Shown in pieces: positions 50,325-59,165 of a stretch of DNA of 64,000 nt. A program made the translations under genes and the position numbers. Origin of the DNA: Streptomyces camelliae (GTDB taxonomy: Bacteria > Actinomycetota > Actinomycetes > Streptomycetales > Streptomycetaceae); the NCBI RefSeq assembly GCF_027625935.1, contig NZ_CP115300.1, positions 2,046,001-2,110,000 on the forward strand. Direction: 5' to 3'. How positions within the stretch are numbered: the stretch's first letter is position 1; every line of letters starts with the position of its first letter. The notes below the pieces were generated by a model that saw nothing but the letters and a program-made list of their open reading frames with translations, searched no databases and was not told the DNA's origin.

Positions 50325-51347
50325 GTGACCCGAGTGACCCGAACGCCCCGGGCGGACGGCCGCATCGAGGTGCGCGGGCTTTCCCGCACCTTCCACACGA
50401 CCGTCCGCCGCCCCGGTACCGTCGGCGCGCTGCGCTCACTGGTCAACCCTCAGCGGGTGGCCAAGCATGCCGTGCGGGACGTCTCCTTCGACGTCGCCCC
50501 GGGTGAACTGCTCGCACTGCTCGGTCCGAACGGCGCCGGCAAGTCCACCACCATCAAGATGCTCACCGGCATCCTCACTCCCACCTCCGGCGAGGCGCGG
50601 GTCGCGGGTGTGGTGCCGTACCGGGAACGGGAGCGCAACGCCCGCAACATCGGGGCGGTGTTCGGGCAGCGGACGCAGTTGTGGTGGGACCTTCCGGTGC
50701 GGGAGTCGTTCGCGATCCTGAAGGACATCTACGGCGTCCCGGCGGCCGAACACGCGGCCCGGCTGCGGGAGTTCGACGACCTGCTGGACCTGTCGGCCTT
50801 CTGGGACACCCGGGTGCGGCACCTGTCCCTCGGGCAGCGGGTGCGCAGCGATCTCGCGGCCGCGCTGCTGCACGATCCGCCGGTGGTCTTCCTGGACGAG
50901 CCGACCATCGGCATGGACGTGGTGGTCAAGGAGCAGGTGCGGGAGTTCCTGCGGCACCAGGTGGCCGAGCGCGGCCGTACCGTGCTGCTGACTACCCATG
51001 ACATGACGGAGGTGGAGCGGCTGGCCGAGCGTGTGGTGCTGGTCAATCACGGGCGGCTGGTGGTGGACGGCACCCTGGAGGAGATCCGCCGTACGTTCGG
51101 CTCGACCTGGCAGGTGCGGGCCACGCTCGCCGACCCGCACGCCCCGGCCGGGCCGCTGCCGGGCATCGCGCTGCTCGGCCGGGAGGGCCCGCAGGTGGTC
51201 TTCGGACCCGACGGGCCGGACGCGCCCACGGTGCACCAGGCGCTGAAGCTGGTCATCGAGCGGTACGAGGTGACGGGGGTCGCCGTGGACGAGGCGGACC
51301 TTGAGGACGTGATGCGGGCGGCCTACGCCCAGGCGGGGGCGGTGTGA
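50325..51347 (+). CDS. ABC-2-type exporter ATP-binding protein
   Basis: 340 residues from GTG 50325. Walker A GPNGAGKST near 65, the Q-loop region, an LSLGQRVRSDLAAALLHDPPVVFLDEPT signature/Walker B block near 170-195 and the switch His in TTHDM near 222 are all present. The order and the long C-terminal domain fit drug/lipid-type exporters (NatA-like) with two separate membrane subunits encoded next. The signature is LSLGQ rather than LSGGQ. It forms an operon with both permease genes (gaps of one and three bases). Cargo is unknown. Confidence 0.9.
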   Translation: MTRVTRTPRADGRIEVRGLSRTFHTTVRRPGTVGALRSLVNPQRVAKHAVRDVSFDVAPGELLALLGPNGAGKSTTIKMLTGILTPTSGEARVAGVVPYRERERNARNIGAVFGQRTQLWWDLPVRESFAILKDIYGVPAAEHAARLREFDDLLDLSAFWDTRVRHLSLGQRVRSDLAAALLHDPPVVFLDEPTIGMDVVVKEQVREFLRHQVAERGRTVLLTTHDMTEVERLAERVVLVNHGRLVVDGTLEEIRRTFGSTWQVRATLADPHAPAGPLPGIALLGREGPQVVFGPDGPDAPTVHQALKLVIERYEVTGVAVDEADLEDVMRAAYAQAGAV

Positions 51348-51348
51348 C

Positions 51349-52152
51349 ATGACGGCCGGGTACGCCTGGCGGGCCGCTCGCGTCACCCCGCTCGGCGAGC
51401 TGTACACCCCGCCCCGGATCACGGCCGCGCTGCTGCGGCTGACGGTGCGGATCGTGCTGGTCGCCTCGCTGTGGCACGGGCTGTACGCGCACACGGGGAC
51501 GACGGCGGGCCTCGGCCGCGGGCAGGCGGTCACGTACGCCGTGCTGGCCGTACTCGCCTCTCGCCTCAGGGAGTTGGACCAGTACGCCGGCCGGGACACC
51601 GTGCAGCAGCACCTGCACTACGGCACGATCGTCTACTGGTATCTGCGCCCGCTGCCGCCTCACCGCTACTACGCGCTGCGGGCCCTGGGCGAGCAGCTGT
51701 ACGGGCTGGCGTGGGCGGTGACCGGCTACGCGGTGTGTCTGGCCGCCGGGGTGGTCGAGCCGCCCGAGTCGGCTGCCGCGGGCGGGGTGTTCGCGCTGAG
51801 TCTGCTGCTGGGCCAGTGGGTGCTGCACTATCTGATGCTGCTCATCGACCAGTTGTGCTTCTGGACGCTGCGCAACACCTCCGCGCTGCTGATCCTGATG
51901 TTCGCGCAGAACCTGCTGTCCGGGGTGTACGCGCCGCTGTGGTTCTTCCCGCACTGGTTCGTGACGCTCAGCTCCTTCCTGCCGTTCCAGGCAACGCTGA
52001 ACGTGCCGTTGTCGCTGTACGTGGGCCGGATCCCGGTGACGGACGCGGGCTTCCAGCTCGCCGTGCAGGCGGGCTGGGTGGCCGCGCTGGCGCTGCTGAC
52101 CCGGTTTCTGTGGCAGCGGGCGGGGCGCCGCGTGATCTCGCAGGGAGGCTGA
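51349..52152 (+). CDS. ABC-2-type exporter membrane protein
   Basis: 267 residues, about six hydrophobic segments, resembling the DUF990/ABC-2 permeases that act in pairs. It starts one base after the ATPase stop and ends three bases before the next permease. The fold lacks an EAA loop, consistent with an exporter not an importer. Confidence 0.85.
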   Translation: MTAGYAWRAARVTPLGELYTPPRITAALLRLTVRIVLVASLWHGLYAHTGTTAGLGRGQAVTYAVLAVLASRLRELDQYAGRDTVQQHLHYGTIVYWYLRPLPPHRYYALRALGEQLYGLAWAVTGYAVCLAAGVVEPPESAAAGGVFALSLLLGQWVLHYLMLLIDQLCFWTLRNTSALLILMFAQNLLSGVYAPLWFFPHWFVTLSSFLPFQATLNVPLSLYVGRIPVTDAGFQLAVQAGWVAALALLTRFLWQRAGRRVISQGG

Positions 52153-52155
52153 GCC

Positions 52156-52956
52156 GTGGACGCCGTACGGATCATGTGGCGCATCACGCGTCTGAACTTC
52201 CGGGCCCAGCTGGAGTACCGGGCCGAGTTCCTGATGAACATCGCGATCGGTGCGATCTGGCAGGTCTCGGTGGTCGTGTTCGCGACGGTGCTGCTGGCCC
52301 GGTTCACCGGGATGGGCGGCTGGGACAGCTCCGACGTGCTGCTGATCCCGGCGACGCGGATGCTCGCGCACGGGCTGTTCGTGCTGTTCCTGGGCCGGGT
52401 GCACGGGCTGGGCCGCAGCATCCAGGAGGGCAGGATCGAGGCGTATCTGCTGCGTCCGATGCCGGTGTACCGGCAGATCCAGCTGCAGTTCTTCCCGACC
52501 AACGCGATCGGCGACCTGACGGTGGCGGTGGGCCTGATGGCGGGCGCGCTGAGCCGGAGCCATCTGCAGTGGACGGCGGGCCGGACGGCGTACCTGGTCG
52601 CGGCCGTGCTGGGCGGGATGCTGCTGGAGGCCGCGCTGTTCACGGTGGTGGCGGCGGCCTCGCTGCGGTTCCCGGCGGCCGACTACTGGGGGAACTGGCT
52701 GGAGGAGCTGCTCGGCACGTTCGGCAGCTATCCGCTGAACGTGCTGCCGAGAGCGGTGGGCGGCTTCCTGACCTACGGCCTGCCGCTCGCGTTCGTCGCG
52801 TACTTCCCGGCGGCCGTGCTGACCGGGCACGGGCACGACACCGGGGCGCCGTACTGGCTGGCGGCGCTGTCCCCCGCGCTCGGCGTGCTGGCCTATCTCG
52901 CGGCCCGTCTGCTGTGGCGGCGCAGTCTCGCGCACTACACGGGGGTGGGCGGATGA
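52156..52956 (+). CDS. ABC-2-type exporter membrane protein (second subunit)
   Basis: 266 residues from GTG 52156, about six hydrophobic segments, weakly similar to the preceding subunit in layout (LEYRAEFLMNIAIGAIWQVSVVVFATVLLARF; GRVHGLGRSIQEGRIEAYLLRPM). Its stop overlaps an ATG (52953, ATGA), as if another gene once followed. That frame runs only ~30 residues before it loses coding character. Confidence 0.85.
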   Translation: MDAVRIMWRITRLNFRAQLEYRAEFLMNIAIGAIWQVSVVVFATVLLARFTGMGGWDSSDVLLIPATRMLAHGLFVLFLGRVHGLGRSIQEGRIEAYLLRPMPVYRQIQLQFFPTNAIGDLTVAVGLMAGALSRSHLQWTAGRTAYLVAAVLGGMLLEAALFTVVAAASLRFPAADYWGNWLEELLGTFGSYPLNVLPRAVGGFLTYGLPLAFVAYFPAAVLTGHGHDTGAPYWLAALSPALGVLAYLAARLLWRRSLAHYTGVGG

Positions 52957-53135
52957 CCGCGACCGGAACGGGCACGGAAGGGAGCCTGACCGCAGCCGGC
53001 ACCCAGCAGCGGGCCCGCGTACTCACCTCCCGTCACCACATCCACCGGGCACGCATGCGGTCGGCGAGGCCCGCCGGGTCACCTGTTGAGGGACCTCTCG
53101 GCATCGGTCTGCTTGGCCTCCTGCTGTGTGTGCAG

Positions 53136-53498
53136 TCACAGCACCAGGTGCCAGTCCTGGTCGTTGGCAAGGGGATCGGCCGTGTGCGCGGGGCGGCCGC
53201 CGAAGGCCGGCAGCCACGGCAGCCGTTCCTCCGCCGCGTCATGGAAAGCCGGATCGCCGGTCAGGGTGTGGGCGGCGGGAGTGTGCCAGCGGGCCGCTCC
53301 CCGGTCCGTGACCGGGTGACCCGAGCCCCACTGGTGTTCGACCGAGTGCCAGACGGTGACAGCGCCATCGAGCAGGAACCGACGAGCCCGGTTCTCCCCG
53401 TCCACGAATTGCACGGGTGCGCCGGTGACAGGGTCGAGGACCGCGTGACCAGGGCCGAAGGCAAGGGTCGACGGAACAGCTGTATCACTCGTCGGCAT
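53136..53498 (-). pseudogene. Probable internally deleted gene fragment
   Basis: A 120-codon frame from ATG 53498 opens like a normal protein (LAFGPGHAVLDPVTGAPVQF, then ARRFLLDGAVTVWHSVEHQW) and closes with DPLANDQDWHLVL. The two halves look as though they belong to a much longer protein, with the centre lost around TPAAHTLTGDP. No family is recognised with certainty. It has lower GC than neighbours and lies in a 730-base gap (52957-53687) otherwise free of genes. Confidence 0.4.
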
Positions 53499-53643
53499 CG
53501 CAGCAATTGCCGCTTCTTTCCGGGCACGTTGGCTGCAACGTCCGGTCCTGGGCTGACGACGCGATCACACGCGCCGCCATTGAATCGCTTCAACCGGCCA
53601 GAGCGGCAAGCCCTGGTGTCCCCCGACAGCGGTTCACAACCTA

Positions 53644-53680
53644 GATGTCCTAGGATTATCCCTAGGTATCCAAGGAGGAG
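53644..53680 (+). promoter_or_regulatory. CCTAGG-repeat operator and ribosome site of the TetR gene
   Basis: Two CCTAGG hexamers (53649-53654, 53661-53666) flank an AT-rich core within an AT-rich stretch directly upstream of an AAGGAGGAGG ribosome site. This is a plausible self-operator for the TetR protein. Confidence 0.5.
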
Positions 53681-53687
53681 GTGTCGG

Positions 53688-54272
53688 GTGGCCCGTGCGG
53701 GACTCACCGTCGACCGGCTGATCGCGGCGGCAGCCGACCTCGCCGACGAGGCGGGCTTCGAGCACGTCACCCTGTCCGCACTCGCCCGCCGCTTCGGAGT
53801 GAAGGACGCGAGCCTGTACTCACACGTCCGGGGCCTGGAGGACCTGCGCACCCGGCTCGCGCTGCATGCGGGCGGCGAGCTGATCGACCGGATCGCGCCG
53901 GCCGTGGCGGGCCGCGCGGGCAAGGACGCGCTGGCCGCTTTCGCCGGGGCGTACCGCGCGTACGCCCTGGAGCACCCGGGCCGGTACGCGGCCACCCAGA
54001 TCCGCATCGACCAGTCCCTGATCGCCGACTCCCCCGCCCTGCGCCGCACGGCCGAGATCACCCACGGGATGCTGCGTGCCTACGGCCTCGACGAACCCGA
54101 TCTGACGGACGCCGTACGGCTGTTGCGCAGCACGTTCCACGGTTACTGCGCCCTGGAGTCCGCGGGCGGCTTCGGCGCGGCCCGGGACGTCCAGGCCTCC
54201 TGGGACAAGGCGGTCGACGCCCTGCACCTCGCCCTCACCCACTGGCCCCGGGAGACGAAGGAACATGACTGA
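53688..54272 (+). CDS. TetR-family regulator
   Basis: 194 residues from GTG 53688, five bases after GGAGGAGG. The N-terminal HTH (RLIAAAADLADEAGFEHVTLSALARRFGVKDASLYSHVRGLEDLRTRLA) is a canonical TetR domain, and the C-terminal part resembles the WHG-type ligand domain (TFHGYCALESAGGFG). It overlaps the alpha/beta hydrolase gene by eight bases, so it probably controls that gene and itself. Confidence 0.9.
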   Translation: MARAGLTVDRLIAAAADLADEAGFEHVTLSALARRFGVKDASLYSHVRGLEDLRTRLALHAGGELIDRIAPAVAGRAGKDALAAFAGAYRAYALEHPGRYAATQIRIDQSLIADSPALRRTAEITHGMLRAYGLDEPDLTDAVRLLRSTFHGYCALESAGGFGAARDVQASWDKAVDALHLALTHWPRETKEHD

Positions 54273-54981
54273 ACCGCTTCACCGCGACGTGACCGGCAGC
54301 GGTCCCGTACTGCTGATCCTCCCGGGCGGTGCCGGGCACCCCATGGGGCTCGGGCCGCTGACGGAACGCCTGGCTCGGAGCTTCACGGTCGTGACGTACG
54401 ACCCGCTGGGGCTCGCCCACGGGCGGCTCGGGCTGCCGGTCCCGGACCAGCGGCCGGCGGACTGGAGCGACGGGGCGCACCGGGTGCTGGAGGCGGTGCT
54501 GCCGCCGGGCGAGCGGGCGTATGTGTTCGGGACCAGCTCCGGCGGGATCGCCGTCCTCGACCTGCTCGCCCGGCACCCCGGGCGGCTGGCGGGTGTGGTG
54601 GCGCACGAGCCGCCGTGTGTGACGGTGCTGCCGGACGGGGCGGAGCGGCGAGCCGAGCTGATCGGGCAGCTGGACGGGCCGGAGCGGCCGCCCGCCGAGG
54701 GCGCGTCGGCGACCCCGATGGGCGTCTTCCTCGCCCACGTCCTGCACCCCTTCACGGCGTACGTCCCCTCCGTCACGCCGGCCGGGCACCGCCTCACGCT
54801 CGCCGCCGGCGCCGATTCTCGCGGCCAACTCCTTTACCGCACCGCCGAGTTCCTCGCCAACCGACTGGGCGGCCGCTTCGCGGAGTTCCCGGGCGGGCAT
54901 CTCGGCACCCTGGATCACCCCGAGGAGTTCGCCGGCCTGCTCACCGAGACGTTCCTGTCCGGCGCGCACACCTCGGCGTAG
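54265..54981 (+). CDS. Alpha/beta hydrolase
   Basis: 238 residues from ATG 54265. The nucleophile elbow GTSSGG near residue 93, an oxyanion GGAGHP loop near 24 and the catalytic His in GGHLGTLDHPEEF near the end mark the fold. Substrate unknown. Its 3' end overlaps the convergent PEP-mutase-like gene by 67 bases. Confidence 0.87.
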   Translation: MTEPLHRDVTGSGPVLLILPGGAGHPMGLGPLTERLARSFTVVTYDPLGLAHGRLGLPVPDQRPADWSDGAHRVLEAVLPPGERAYVFGTSSGGIAVLDLLARHPGRLAGVVAHEPPCVTVLPDGAERRAELIGQLDGPERPPAEGASATPMGVFLAHVLHPFTAYVPSVTPAGHRLTLAAGADSRGQLLYRTAEFLANRLGGRFAEFPGGHLGTLDHPEEFAGLLTETFLSGAHTSA

Positions 54982-55721
54982 GACGGTGTCGTACCGCCCG
55001 GCACCCGTCCGGCCACGATGTCGGCCACCGCGTCCAGCGCCGCGCCGAGCGCCCGCCGGTAGAGCAGCGAGCCGAGGCTGATCCGGGCGACACCGAGTTC
55101 GGCGAGCCGGGACACGGTGGGGCCCGTGGGCGAGTAGAGGATGTTGAGCGGGGTGTCGACGCGCCGGACGAGGGCGGCGATCCGGTCCGGGTCGGTCAGG
55201 CCGGGCACGAACACCCCGTCGGCTCCCGCCTGTTGATAAGCCTCCAGGCGGCGGAGGGTCTCCGTCTCGTCGCCGTCGCCCGACCAGTGGGTGTCCGTGC
55301 GGGCGTTGACGAACAGGCCGGGCACGGCGGCCTTCACCGCGGCGATCTTCGCCGCGTGCCGGCCGACCGGTCCGAGGCCGTCCTCCAGGTTGACGCCGAC
55401 GACCCCGGCGGACCACAACTCAACGGCCAGCTCGGCGACTTCCTGCGGATCGTCGGAGAAGCCGTCCTCCGCGTCCACAGAGAGCAGGTAGGGCTCCGGG
55501 CCGAGCGTGCGGGCGAGGCAGAGGGTCTGCTCGCGGGTCACTCCCTGGCCGTCGGGCAGCCCGGCCGCCGCCGCGACGGCCAGGCTGGTCGTGCCGATCG
55601 CCGCGAACCCCCGGGCGGCGAGGGCGGCGGCCGAGGCATGGTCCCAGGCGTTGGGGAGCAGCAGCGGCTCGCCCGGGCGGTGCAGTCCGGCGAATGTGGT
55701 GGCGGTGGGCTCTGCGGTCAT
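54915..55721 (-). CDS. Isocitrate lyase/phosphoenolpyruvate mutase superfamily protein
   Basis: 268 residues from ATG 55721. Signature pieces of the ICL/PEPM barrel are LLPNAWDHASAAALAARGFAAIGTTS near 20, SVDAEDGFSDDP near 80 (Mg-binding acids), VGVNLEDG near 107 and NARTDTHW near 140. Members cleave or isomerise C-C or C-P bonds in 2-methylisocitrate, oxaloacetate or PEP; this short type lacks the Cys loop of true isocitrate lyase, so the reaction is uncertain. It converges on the hydrolase gene. Confidence 0.87.
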   Translation of the reverse strand: MTAEPTATTFAGLHRPGEPLLLPNAWDHASAAALAARGFAAIGTTSLAVAAAAGLPDGQGVTREQTLCLARTLGPEPYLLSVDAEDGFSDDPQEVAELAVELWSAGVVGVNLEDGLGPVGRHAAKIAAVKAAVPGLFVNARTDTHWSGDGDETETLRRLEAYQQAGADGVFVPGLTDPDRIAALVRRVDTPLNILYSPTGPTVSRLAELGVARISLGSLLYRRALGAALDAVADIVAGRVPGGTTPSYAEVCAPDRNVSVSRPANSSG

Positions 55722-55834
55722 ACGGCCACGCTAGGCGCCGCACGGTTCGGCGCGCACCGAACGATGGACGGCAGGCCCGCCGATCATCCCTACGGACGAT
55801 GGACTGCCGGCCTCCCGATCACCCCACCACCCCA

Positions 55835-56200
55835 TGCGTAACAGAGGCACCGGAAACAACTTCGGCAACTTTTCCGCGCCTGGTGGCAACCCCCGGGCAC
55901 GACTCAAGCACCACGCACCACCAGTCACCGTCGCGTCCGCAAGGCCCGCAAGCCCGTGATCGGCGCACTCGCCGCCGCCGGGCTGCTCGCGGGCGCGTGG
56001 TACGCCACGGCCGGGGCGGCCCATGTCACCACCCCGGCCCCGACCGTCACGTCCACGACCGTCTCCCTGCCCGCCAAGTACCCCTATCTTTCGGCCGGTT
56101 ACATGCCAAGGGCGCCAAGCTGAGCGGCGGCTGGAGCTGGGGATGCAGCCACAACGAGGGCATCGCGCTGCACGCGGCCTTCCTGGCGGGTCCTGGGGCG
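55835..56200 (+). pseudogene. Remnant of an exported protein gene
   Basis: A plus-strand frame around 55860-56110 reads a basic stretch, then KPVIGALAAAGLLAGAWYATAG, a signal-peptide-like helix, then a Thr/Pro linker and PAKYPYLSAGYM before a stop. A different frame carries on with KGAKLSGGWSWGCSHNEGIA until about 56200. The start near ATG 55835 is also out of frame by one base. A secreted protein has been deleted and frameshifted. No other gene is supported in 55722-56230. Confidence 0.45.
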
Positions 56201-56230
56201 CCCCGGTTCCGGTCGGAGCGCCCCAGGAGT

Positions 56231-57289
56231 TCATCCCACCCGCACCAGGCCCTCGGGCACCAGGTGCTGGGCGACGAGCGCGTCGCGGACGAGGCCCGCG
56301 AAGACGGTCGCTCCGTGCACGGAGGTGTGGGTGTTGTCGCGCTTCTCGTTGTAGAGGTAGATCGCCTTGGAGCCCGTCACACCGAGGGACTCCACCAGCG
56401 TCTTGGTCTTCGCCGTGAGGTCGATCAGGGGGACGTCCTCGCCGGCGGCGACGGACCGCATGACCGCCGGGAGGTCGACACCGAGGCCGTTGACCAGCAG
56501 GGCGGTGTTGTTGTTCAGGGTGCCGTCGGCGTTGAACCAGCGGCGCACGATGGGGGTGACGAGCACCGGTTCGCCGCCCTTGTCCCGGATGCCGGCGACG
56601 AGGGTCTCCAGGTTGGCCCGGTAGGTGGCCTCGTCGGTGGTCTTGTCGTTGTGGGCGAGCTGGACGAGGACGAGGTCGCCGGGGCGGATCAGAGGCTGGA
56701 CGGTGTCCCAGAGCTGCGGGTTGGCCAGGTAGGTGACCGTGCTCTCGCCGGAGTCGGCGTAGTTGGCGACGGACAGGCCCTTGCGCAGGTACTGCGGGAG
56801 CTGCTGGCCCCAGCCGGAGTAGGGGGCGGCGGGCTGGTCGCAGACGGTGGAGTCGCCGATGAGGATGATCTGGCGGGCATGGTGGGCGGGGGTGACGCTG
56901 ATGCCGGCCAGGGCGGGGGCGGAGCCGCCGAGGATGAGGTCCAGGCCGGGGGTGCCGTCGGGTCCGGTCGGCTCGCCCTCGGGGGTGCGGACGTTCACGG
57001 TGAAGGCGCGGGTGGCGCGCTCGCCGGCGGCGACGGCGGTCTCCGGGAGCAGCGAGCGCCGCGTCTCGCCGGTGATGGCGGTGCTGGAGGCCGCCGCGCC
57101 GCCGAGCCGGACCGTGACGTCGTAGGTGCCCGGCGGGACGTCGAAGTGGCAGCCGGTGGCGGTGCAGTTCTCCAGGCCGAGCGGCCGCGGTCCGGGGTGG
57201 GCCTGGGCGGGGGTGGCCGTCAGGGTCGCGCACAGGGTGACGGTGACGGCGGTCAGGACGGTGCCGCGCACAGCGTTGAAACGTCTCAC
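56231..57289 (-). CDS. Secreted rhamnogalacturonan acetylesterase-like SGNH hydrolase (CE12)
   Basis: 352 residues from ATG 57289. Signal peptide (VRGTVLTAVTVTLCATLTATPAQA), then a beta-rich N-terminal domain (about 30-135), then the esterase: IILIGDSTVCD with the Ser near 145, VQLAHND, and DNTHTSVHG carrying the Asp/His pair near the end. The layout matches family CE12, which removes acetyl groups from galacturonic acid in rhamnogalacturonan. It is divergent from the PL4 lyase gene and shares its operator region. Confidence 0.86.
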   Translation of the reverse strand: MRRFNAVRGTVLTAVTVTLCATLTATPAQAHPGPRPLGLENCTATGCHFDVPPGTYDVTVRLGGAAASSTAITGETRRSLLPETAVAAGERATRAFTVNVRTPEGEPTGPDGTPGLDLILGGSAPALAGISVTPAHHARQIILIGDSTVCDQPAAPYSGWGQQLPQYLRKGLSVANYADSGESTVTYLANPQLWDTVQPLIRPGDLVLVQLAHNDKTTDEATYRANLETLVAGIRDKGGEPVLVTPIVRRWFNADGTLNNNTALLVNGLGVDLPAVMRSVAAGEDVPLIDLTAKTKTLVESLGVTGSKAIYLYNEKRDNTHTSVHGATVFAGLVRDALVAQHLVPEGLVRVG

Positions 57290-57342
57290 TCGTGACTCCT
57301 CGGCGATTCACAAGGTCCGGCCGGTGGACCGTACCGCTCTCC

Positions 57343-57412
57343 GCAAGCGCTTTCTAGGCCTCTCGTCGAATTCATACGATCACCAACTGCAAAGCGGCGA
57401 AAGCCCTTTCGC
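57343..57412. promoter_or_regulatory. Paired operator-like palindromes between CE12 and PL4 genes
   Basis: GCAAGCGCTTTC (57343-57354) and GCGAAAGCCCTTTCGC (57397-57412) are related dyads with a GAAAGC/GCTTTC core like LacI-family operators. The 12-base GAAAGCCCTTTC core recurs at 61783-61794 before the GH43 operon. They lie in the 190-base divergent promoter and would control both directions. Confidence 0.6.
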
Positions 57413-57478
57413 GAAATCGATTCAACTGTCACTCTGCCTCACACCCGCACTCCCGGACCTCCCGAAGGAGGCACCCCC

Positions 57479-59158
57479 ATGTCCGGATCCTCGAACAGCG
57501 CGGTCACGCGCCGCGCCTTCGTCGTCACCGCCGCGGCCGCCACCGGTACGGCCGCCCTCGCCGGCCCGCTCGCGGCCACCGCGTCGGCGGCGAGCTTCGG
57601 CTGGAGCGACGACGGCTCCAACTACGTCGTCGACACCGGCGCGAGCCTCGTCTTCAAGGTCAGCAAGACCAACGGCGACCTGACCTCGCTGGTGTACAAG
57701 GGCACCGAGTACCAGGGCTACGGCGGCAAGAACTCCCACGTCGAGTCCGGCCTCGGCACCTCCACCGTCACCCTGGCCCAGTCCGGCTCGACCATCCTGA
57801 TCTCCGTCGCCTACGGCACACTGCGGCATTACTACGCGGCCCGCAGCGGCGAGAACAACATCTACCTGTGGACCAACAAGGCCGACTCCTCGGTCACCGC
57901 CACCCGGTACATCGTGCGCGTGAAGGCGGGCCTGTTCCTCAACGACGAACCGGACTCCTACACCTACACCACCAGCACCGTCGAGGCCTCGGACGTCTTC
58001 GCCAAGTCCGACGGGCAGACCCGCTCCAAGCACTACTCCCGCCACCGGGTCATCGACTACGACTACATCGGCTGGACCACCGGCAGCGTCGGCCTGTGGA
58101 TCGTCCGCAGCAACCACGAGAAGGCCTCCGGCGGCCCCTTCTACCGCTCGCTGCTGCGCCACCAGAGCGCCGACGGCGGCGGACTGTACGAGATCCTCTA
58201 CTACGGCGAGAACCAGACAGAGGCCGAGCGCTTCGGCCTCCAGGGCCCGTACGTCATCGCCTTCACCGACGGCGGGGCACCCTCGTCCTCGCTGTACCAC
58301 GGCACCCTCACCACGCCCTGGGCCGACTCGCTCGGCATCTCCGGGTACGTCGCCGACGGCGGCCGGGGCCGGGTGGCCGGCGTCGGCATCAGCGGACGGG
58401 ACACGGCGTACACGTACACGGTCGGGCTGGCCAACTCGGCGGCGCAGTACTGGGGTACGGCGCGGGCGTCGGACGGCTGGTTCTCGGTGTCCAGGATCCT
58501 GCCGGGTGCATACACGCTGACGGTCTACAAGGGCGAGTTGGCTGTATACAGTACACAGGTGACCGTATCCGCGGGCGCGACGACCACCCTCAACACGATC
58601 ACCGTCCCGTCGTCCAACGACCCGTCGAACGCGAGCGCCATCTGGCGCATCGGCAACTGGGACGGCACACCGAGCGGGTTCAAGAACGCGGATCTGATGA
58701 CGTACGCGCACCCCTCGGACGTGCGGGCCTCCTCCTGGACCGGGAACGTGGTGATCGGAAGCGGTTCCGAGACCTCCGCCTTCCCGTGCTACCTGTGGAA
58801 GGACGTCAACGGCGGCCTGCTCGTCTACTTCAGGCTCACCGCCGCCCAGGCCGCCGCCGCGCACACCCTGCGGATCGGCGTGACCACCGCCTACGCCAAC
58901 GGCCGGCCGCAGATCACGGTCAACGGCAACTGGACCTCGGCGATCCCCTCCCCGCCCACCCAGCCGAGCACCCGGTCCCTGACGGTCGGCTCGTACCGGG
59001 GCAACAACTACACGTTCTCCTACAGCGTCCCGGCCACCGCGTGGCTCACGGACACCAGCCAGTACAACGTGCTGAAGATCGACATCGTGAGCGGTTCGGG
59101 GACGACGGGCTATCTCAGCGCCGGCACGGCGATCGACGCGATCGACCTGCTTGCCTGA
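57479..59158 (+). CDS. Secreted PL4 rhamnogalacturonan lyase-like enzyme
   Basis: 559 residues from ATG 57479 (GAAGGAGG upstream). The N-terminus has a TRRAFVVT twin-Arg motif and a long hydrophobic stretch to ATASAA, so Tat export is likely. The three PL4 domains are visible: an N-terminal beta-super-sandwich (FGWSDDGSNYVVDTGASLVFKVSKTNGDLTSLVYKGTEYQGY), an FnIII-like middle (ISGRDTAYTYTV...LPGAYTLTVYKGELAVY) and a CBM-like C-terminal (IWRIGNWDGTPSGFKNAD). Family members split rhamnogalacturonan-I by beta-elimination. A heptad-period patch lies in the middle domain at 58523-58571. Confidence 0.87.
   Translation: MSGSSNSAVTRRAFVVTAAAATGTAALAGPLAATASAASFGWSDDGSNYVVDTGASLVFKVSKTNGDLTSLVYKGTEYQGYGGKNSHVESGLGTSTVTLAQSGSTILISVAYGTLRHYYAARSGENNIYLWTNKADSSVTATRYIVRVKAGLFLNDEPDSYTYTTSTVEASDVFAKSDGQTRSKHYSRHRVIDYDYIGWTTGSVGLWIVRSNHEKASGGPFYRSLLRHQSADGGGLYEILYYGENQTEAERFGLQGPYVIAFTDGGAPSSSLYHGTLTTPWADSLGISGYVADGGRGRVAGVGISGRDTAYTYTVGLANSAAQYWGTARASDGWFSVSRILPGAYTLTVYKGELAVYSTQVTVSAGATTTLNTITVPSSNDPSNASAIWRIGNWDGTPSGFKNADLMTYAHPSDVRASSWTGNVVIGSGSETSAFPCYLWKDVNGGLLVYFRLTAAQAAAAHTLRIGVTTAYANGRPQITVNGNWTSAIPSPPTQPSTRSLTVGSYRGNNYTFSYSVPATAWLTDTSQYNVLKIDIVSGSGTTGYLSAGTAIDAIDLLA
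58523..58571 (+). repeat. Heptad-period patch in the PL4 gene
   Basis: Phased 7-mers GTCTACA, AGGGCGA, GTTGGCT, GTATACA, GTACACA, GGTGACC, GTATCCG. The last two resemble GTTGACC/GTATGCA in the beta-galactosidase patch. Confidence 0.68.
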
Positions 59159-59165
59159 ACAACCG

